Assembly (NCBI RefSeq): GCF_022539315.1
Contig: NC_066314.1
Span: 44,887,180 to 44,951,179, forward strand
DNA length: 64,000 nucleotides
Direction of reading: 5' to 3'
DNA from: Serinus canaria
Taxonomy: Eukaryota; Chordata; Aves; Passeriformes; Fringillidae
Part shown: piece by piece, positions 58,827 through 64,000 of the stretch
Layout: each line of letters opens with the position of its first letter
Numbering within the stretch: position 1 is the stretch's first letter
The notes under the pieces: generated by a model
Told to the model about the DNA's origin: nothing
Seen by the model: the letters and a program-made list of their open reading frames with translations, nothing else
The model's database searches: none
Translations under genes and position numbers: made by a program

Positions 58827-61800
58827 CTAGAGGGATACAAAAACATTTCTAGCTTAACAACTCAGTGTCAAAATTCAAGCTATACTTTAATGAAATATCT
58901 TACGATTCTGACATTCAATTTGAGTGCAAACCCTGTCTCTGGAAAACCTATTTCTGTTACAACACAACCAATTTTTTTTTTTTCTTGTAAGTATACATAA
59001 TAAATGTTAGTACTTCTTCTATTACAACAAAAAATTACAAGAAGGTGGTATATGACTTTCCAAGGTGACCCCTGAAAACACAAGTCATCAAATGGAATCT
59101 TCTTCCATACACTGGAATTTTTAAGTCTCCATAAAAGCTATTTTAGTGAAGGAAAGCTCATGCCAAAAAATCATGGATGTTTGTCTTGATGTGCTAGTTC
59201 ACTCTTTTATATTTATTTTCTCATGATTGGTTCTTGGTTTTAGAATTCGAGAGGAAAAAAAGGAAATTATCAGAGTCATACTATCCAATTCAATCCCCAA
59301 TAAGTCAGGGTAGAACTTGAACAGAAAAAACACCAAACAGGCAAACTGAAACACATTCTATGAGACTAGAATTAGTTTCATATTAATCCTTTTCTGGACA
59401 TTAGTAGTAAAAATATCATCCCAGAAACCAATATTTTAACTCTTCAATAGTGCTGGTTGTTCCTCCATAGCTCAGAACTGTTTGCTCAAAAGACCAAAAT
59501 TCAGGTTGTGGAAAGTTGTGCTTGTCTCCTACTTAACACTTCCAAGGATGAAGATTTCATGTTCAATCTCCTGCACATTCACCTTTCAGTAGGGTTGAGG
59601 TTGATGATAGATTAGGGATCATACCACTGTCACTCCCACCACCCTGCCTCAAAATGATACAAAGTAGAAACACTAGAACTGGAACACACTTGTGAAAAAT
59701 ATTAAAAACAATTTCTTTAAATCATAGCTTTTCCTAATAGGACAGGGAACACTAAAGTATTTACTCTGTTCCTCCTTTCTGGAGGAACAGTTTATTTTGA
59801 ATTAGATTATGCATCAGGACAGGGAAATTCACTACAATATATTTTTATTTTGAGTATCACTGTAAACAGAAATTCATACATAAGCAATAATTATATGAAA
59901 CCAACACAGTTTGATGACATTGAGAAACACTGGTTTCATAGTCTCTTGAATGGGCAGTGTTACTCATTTAGTGAAGATTTCAGTGGAGTTCTAAACAATT
60001 AATCTACAAACCCAGACTAATTTAAATTAGGTCTGATTAAGTCATACATGTGTGTTCATACTCTTTCTACTAAGCAATCTCCTTTATGGAGAAATACAAA
60101 ATTATCAAGCCATTAAGTCTGCAGGCAATTTGTGTTGTCCCTGAGATCCAAATTTCAATAAACATCTATCAGGCCTACAAGGTAGTATTACATCACGTGT
60201 AAGTAGGTCTGTGGGTAAACTGGATATTCCCTACTCCCAAGCACATAACTCCACTGATTTAATGAATTACTTTTGCAGCTCTTGGTTCAGCAAACTTTGG
60301 GAAAGAATGTTAGTGACACTGTTAATTTTTTTTTTCTTTTCAAATGCAAAGCAATACAGGACATACGTGATGCTGAACAAAAAACATTCTACAGGAAAAA
60401 AGAAGGTTAAAATTTGTTTCTAAAGCACCAAAACAGCCCACCCAAAAATGAAAACAACCAGCTGCTATGTAAATGCCAGCTTATAGACACCAGAACAGTA
60501 CAAGGCTCTCAGCAGGGGGTACTTCCCTAGGGTTTGCTCTAAGGGTGTTTGTTGTATCTGAGCTTCAGCTGATAAAAATGTACTCAGTGCTCTCCTGCAA
60601 CACGAAACCATTATGGTGTACAATACTTTAAAAGCAAGGTACAGCTATCTCAGCTGAGAAATAAGGGATTCATTGTTCACTGTGTTACAAGTCTATGGAA
60701 AATAATACACAAAGTAACAACAAAAGAAATTAAGCAGTGAAAGCTAAACAAACTAAAAATATGAACTTTTTTCCCTTAAATCTAAATACATGGCTTAAAA
60801 TTATTTTTAATAAAAAAAGATCTTTTAATAAATAAACTGAAAATAATACTTAATTTAAGAAAATATTCCTCTCGTTCTATAACAAAGTATTACTTTCTTG
60901 CTCTCTACCCTTTTTCTCAACTTTTCAAGCTGTTCCAATGATCTTAAGATCAATGACAGTACATCAGCTATCCCTGACATAGATTTAAATCACATTATTT
61001 ATTAAAAAGTGCTTTTTCATCAATGAAAAACCCAAGACCAAATTCACTTATCCCCATTCTGGTCAATATCTAAGTTAAAGCTTTCTAAAGTTACTTCTTC
61101 TGCTTTTGAAGACACTGCTATGTCAGGCCCTGTTTCGAGAACACCTAGTCCATGCTGCATTTTGGTCAAGCTGCCATTGGACTGGAGGCCTTCAAGAGCC
61201 TTCTGCATGGCCACTGTATCAGAAACAGTTTTCAACATGTCATTTTCCACAGCATACAGCTGTGTCTTCAAGTCCTCTATCTTTTTCTCCATACCGAGCA
61301 AGTCACTTGACAGCTTAAGAATAGAGTGAATAGCATTTTCAATTGTTGGCAAATGGGTCTTGCACTCCTCAATTTTAGGTTCATAGTTTGCAAGTTTCTG
61401 ATTCAGCTCTGTGTCTTTGGCTACCAGACTATTCTGTTCTTCTTCTAGCTTTTCAACTGACTTTGCATCCAGGTTCAGCTTTTGTTCAACTCTAGAGAAT
61501 TCATCATCTTCTTGCTTTTTCAGTGTTCTGATATTTCTGGCTGTACTGTCCTCCAAATCTTTTACTCTTTCTGCAAGGGATTTAATTCTTTGGTCAACTT
61601 CATTGATTTTGGAAGTAACTTCTGTATGTATGGACTTTGCTTCAGATTTTAAACCACTAGCATTAGTGTTCATTTCATCCAGGCTTCTTCTCCAGGAATT
61701 TGTAACATTTTGGAACTTCTCATGAATGCTCTGCATCTTTAGAGATAGAGTCTGTTCATTGTTCTGAATATCATTTATGGTGTTATGAAGAGAAGATATT

Positions 61801-63777
61801 TCCTGCCCAAACTCAGTCATCACAGAGATGGATGAGGCAGTTTCTCGCAGGATACTTTCAGAAGACTCAAGCTGCATTTACAACACAAAACAATGTCTGT
61901 GTCTACTTAACAAAAGTAAGAACAGAAAACCCTTTTCATTTATTAAGAGATAATGAAGTCTCTTAAAAACCACTGTACTTGTTACAAAGCTCCTCCATGG
62001 TGTTTCCATCTTTAAAATATTGTTGATTAACCTAGCATGAAACAGTCACAGAAAAAAGCTATGTCTGTTGTTGAACTTCTATAGCATATGTGCAATTTTC
62101 CATACTTGTTTTTTTTGTGTCCCAAACACAGTGAATCCCATGCAACATTCTGCAATCTGAAGTATAGTATATAAATATCCAAATTACATCATGTATAAAT
62201 GACATTATTCTGAGATCAGTGCTGAAACAAAAATCACTGGCATGAGCCATGCTGTGCTACCATCCTTATCTGTAAGTATCAGGGATAATTCAGCAGCCAG
62301 CACAGATTTTCTATTTGATAATGTCACATGTGGTAATATCTTTTTTCATTACTATTGTATTTTCTTATCTATCACTTTCTTATGTCTTCATATCATTAGA
62401 CCAGGTCTGCTACATAAAATACCGGTAAATTTTCTTCAAATCAATGTATGTTAGAATTGCACACGAGAGAGGACTGCTAAAATGAAATGTGCATGTATGT
62501 AAGTTCTTAAAAATAGTTCCGTTTCTAAGAAATAATACTGAGATACAACCACTGTATTCGCACACTGGAACAATGGCATGGATTGACATGCTTTGTCACA
62601 TGAAATAGTCTCTAAATGCCTCTTCACAGACAAGTAAAACACATTCTGAAAACTTGTTTTAAAACAATTAAATTAACAAAATAACAATGAAGTAAGCAAT
62701 GACAAATATTCACCAAAGATCATCCAATTAAGATGTTATTACCTTTTCAGAAATTAAGTTTACTTTATTTCCCACATCCATGATTTTTTCAGCTTCTTGA
62801 TGTAAAAAATTGTACTCTCTTTCCAGATCAGCAAATTGACCTGACTGCTGAAATAGAAACCTGCAAATTTCAAGTAAATAAACAGAAAACATAACTTCTT
62901 AATTAGTATATATTAAGTATATAGGACTTGATTCACAGTCAATTGTTACTGGAGGGGTTTGTGTTCACAGAATTTGCTACATCAATACATGACAAAAAAA
63001 AAAAAAAAAAAGAAATTGATCTGTCTTGACACTGGAGTTATCTTCTAGAAGGGGTATGAGAGCAAGGAAGCATCCATAGATGTCTTTGCTTTTACACTGC
63101 ATGCTAAGGTAACTAAGGCACTGATGCTGCTAAGGTATTTTAAAATCTTAACAAAGATTTCAAACAACATCTTTAACAAAAGTATTTGACCTTTACTAAA
63201 GACTCCACCTGATGAACAATTTATTACACTGCTGAGCAAATTATTTACAGAAAACTCTATTTCACCTCTTCTGTCCAATTACTTATTGCCTGCCAAACTT
63301 CCTGTCAGCCTAAGTTGCTCTCCAGGTAGATGCAGTCTCCAAAGCAGGTATTTAGAATTCATGAGCAAGGCACCTTCAGGGGGATGTAACAGATGGAGCT
63401 TCTACAGTAACTCACTGCACACCCATGTTGCCATGCTTGCCAATACTGCCACTCTTTCCTGGATCCCTCTGGCTCTAACAAGTTTCTGCAGACACTTAGC
63501 CCAAGCACTCTGTTAATATGTAATTCATACAGGCCACAGAATACAAAAGAAAATACTGGAATTCTCTTCAGAGGGTTACCTACCAGCTCACCACCAGGCA
63601 AACAACAAGGGAAATGATACTCAAACTCGTTCTTGGGTCCATCCAAAAGGAACTGTGATTATTGCTGGTCCTGGGACTTGCCAGCTTCCCATAATTACTG
63701 TGCTTCTCAGCCTTCTGTGAACCTTCACTGGTCTTGGATGAAGAAATACCTTTTTTCCTTGGCTTAACTTCAGACAT
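58071..63777 (-). CDS. IKBIP: IKBIP, isoform 1 type (355 residues)
   Basis: IKBKB-interacting protein, an ER membrane protein described in mammals as pro-apoptotic, p53-inducible and able to bind IKK. Coding exons on the - strand are 63777-63584, 62860-62743 and 58826-58071, giving 355 residues (human isoform 1 has 350). The N-terminal cytosolic part is basic and serine-rich. One membrane segment follows at about residues 52-68 (LSIISLVVCLVVSWFLF), then a long coiled-coil region. The terminal exon contains TVKTDIRRISGLVSDM, NIGDLLTSSIDRS and NLEGDRAKVLKAVTFANDLK, nearly identical to human. Several N-glycosylation sequons (NLT, NVT) fit a lumenal location. The start MSEVKPRKKG matches human MSEVKSRKK. 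The gene converges on SLC25A3 and in human is divergent from APAF1. Confidence 0.95.
58827..61043. other. IKBIP: IKBIP intron sequence between the two terminal exons
   Basis: AT-rich. It may include the 3' UTR of the proximal terminal exon at its right edge. No repeats or genes recognised. Confidence 0.65.
60998..61003 (-). promoter_or_regulatory. IKBIP: Polyadenylation signal, IKBIP proximal last exon
   Basis: AATAAA on the - strand only 41 bp after the stop codon of the proximal terminal exon. If used, the 3' UTR would be unusually short. Confidence 0.5.
61044..61871 (-). CDS. IKBIP: IKBIP proximal terminal exon (isoform 2)
   Basis: The acceptor ttgtaaatgcag precedes CTT GAG TCT. It has 828 nt in phase 0 including the stop TGA at 61044-61046, and encodes 275 residues. 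Confidence 0.93.
   Translation of the reverse strand, partial: LESSESILRETASSISVMTEFGQEISSLHNTINDIQNNEQTLSLKMQSIHEKFQNVTNSWRRSLDEMNTNASGLKSEAKSIHTEVTSKINEVDQRIKSLAERVKDLEDSTARNIRTLKKQEDDEFSRVEQKLNLDAKSVEKLEEEQNSLVAKDTELNQKLANYEPKIEECKTHLPTIENAIHSILKLSSDLLGMEKKIEDLKTQLYAVENDMLKTVSDTVAMQKALEGLQSNGSLTKMQHGLGVLETGPDIAVSSKAEEVTLESFNLDIDQNGDK
61044..63777 (-). CDS. IKBIP: IKBIP, isoform 2 type (379 residues)
   Basis: The same first two coding exons (63777-63584, 62860-62743) spliced to the nearer terminal exon 61871-61044 give 379 residues (human isoform 2 has 377). The alternative half is again an elongated coiled coil: LESSESILRETASSISVMTE near its start, KINEVDQRIKSLAERVKDLE in the middle and an acidic tail DIDQNGDK. 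It shares no obvious sequence with the distal exon beyond heptad character and N-glycosylation sequons (NVT, NAS, NGS). The choice of last exon therefore changes the whole lumenal domain while keeping the membrane anchor. Confidence 0.93.
62743..62860 (-). CDS. IKBIP: IKBIP second coding exon
   Basis: Encodes FLFQQSGQFADLEREYNFLH...VNLISEK, the end of the membrane segment and the first heptads. It is 118 nt from phase 2 to phase 0. Acceptor tttgcag and donor AAG|gtaata. It parallels human FVFQQSEKFAKVENQY...ISLISEK. Confidence 0.95.
62994..63011. repeat. A18 homopolymer run
   Basis: Simple poly(A) run on the + strand within the IKBIP intron between its first two coding exons. Confidence 0.9.
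63584..63777 (-). CDS. IKBIP: IKBIP first coding exon
   Basis: Encodes residues 1-64 plus two bases, from MSEVKPRKKGISSSKTSEGS to the membrane segment. The correct donor is TG|gtaggt at 63584/63583. Reading through it gives an immediate in-frame TAG, which confirms the junction. Unlike the GC-rich human equivalent, this exon is AT-rich and lies outside any CpG island. Confidence 0.94.
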
Positions 63778-63812
63778 TTTGTGGTTTTAAAATGCAGAAG
63801 CAAAGGAGAGAG
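63778..63812 (-). other. IKBIP: IKBIP 5' UTR segment with a probable 3' splice site upstream
   Basis: On the - strand a run of ten T followed by ctag ends at 63813, 35 bases before the ATG. This is a strong polypyrimidine tract and acceptor. It implies an untranslated leader exon beyond the window end, with the remaining bases to 64000 being intron. Confidence 0.55.
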
Positions 63813-64000
63813 CTAGAAAAAAAAACACCCAGAAAGGACTAGTTTTTACTTCTTACATTTTAAACATCCTCAAACATAAACGTTAAGTCCACAAATACAC
63901 CACCAAACGTGCTTATTTTGGTGTTCACTATGCTTCCTAGCTATGTGAACTTCTGTAAAGTATGATAATACTTAAATTTGCTTTCTATATTACAGAGAAC
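63813..64000. other. Probable IKBIP leader intron; APAF1 promoter not reached
   Basis: AT-rich sequence without CpG enrichment, TATA box or APAF1 coding sequence. In human the divergent APAF1-IKBIP promoter is a CpG island, so here it should lie beyond the window. Confidence 0.5.

Noticed and set aside
63813..64000. Start of APAF1 at the right edge
   Set aside because: Expected from synteny, but no APAF1 coding sequence, CpG island or divergent promoter is visible before the window ends.

Overview
This window is vertebrate nuclear DNA and almost certainly avian. It has three intron-containing protein genes with canonical GT/AG splice sites, CpG-island promoters, CR1 LINE fragments as the main interspersed repeat, a few ancient MIR-like SINE remnants, and short intergenic gaps. 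The gene order TMPO - SLC25A3 - IKBIP, with an upstream tRNA-Asp/tRNA-Trp cluster, is, as I recall it, the order on human 12q23.1, where APAF1 follows IKBIP. There are no operons, CRISPR arrays or prokaryotic features. The species cannot be named from the sequence alone.

Layout. 1-8.3 kb: AT-rich intergenic DNA with an old CR1 copy (about 6.2-7.0 kb) and a 31-bp tandem duplication. 8.3-9.4 kb: a GC-rich block with two convergent, identical tRNA-Asp(GTC) genes and a tRNA-Trp(CCA). 9.4-15.5 kb: intergenic, with one MIR-like fragment and no supported gene. 15.6-37.0 kb: TMPO (LAP2) on the + strand. Nine coding exons encode a 445-residue beta-type protein with a LEM-like domain, a LEM domain and a C-terminal membrane anchor. 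Intron 1 holds a second small CpG island with a CTCF-like motif, intron 4 a 96-bp near-perfect palindrome, and intron 7 two open, frame-preserving candidate cassette exons. 37-42.3 kb: TMPO 3' UTR and intergenic DNA. 42.4-53.0 kb: SLC25A3 on the + strand, the mitochondrial phosphate carrier (359 residues), with mutually exclusive exons 3A/3B and an H/ACA snoRNA (probably SNORA53) in the intron between exons 5 and 6. 53-57.8 kb: intergenic. 57.8-63.8 kb: IKBIP on the - strand, with a shared N-terminal part and two alternative 3' terminal exons (355- and 379-residue products). The window ends before the expected APAF1 start.

The genes are separate housekeeping units, not a pathway: nuclear-lamina tethering (TMPO), phosphate import for ATP synthesis (SLC25A3) and an ER coiled-coil protein linked to apoptosis and NF-kB signalling (IKBIP). 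The main regulatory theme is alternative splicing with preserved frame. TMPO exons 5-7 can be skipped in frame, as in LAP2gamma. SLC25A3 exons 3A and 3B cannot both be included without a frameshift. IKBIP chooses between two last exons. I found no convincing evidence of an entirely new system. The most unusual items are the intronic palindrome, the candidate extra TMPO exons, the inverted tRNA-Asp pair and the apparent hidden leader exon of IKBIP.
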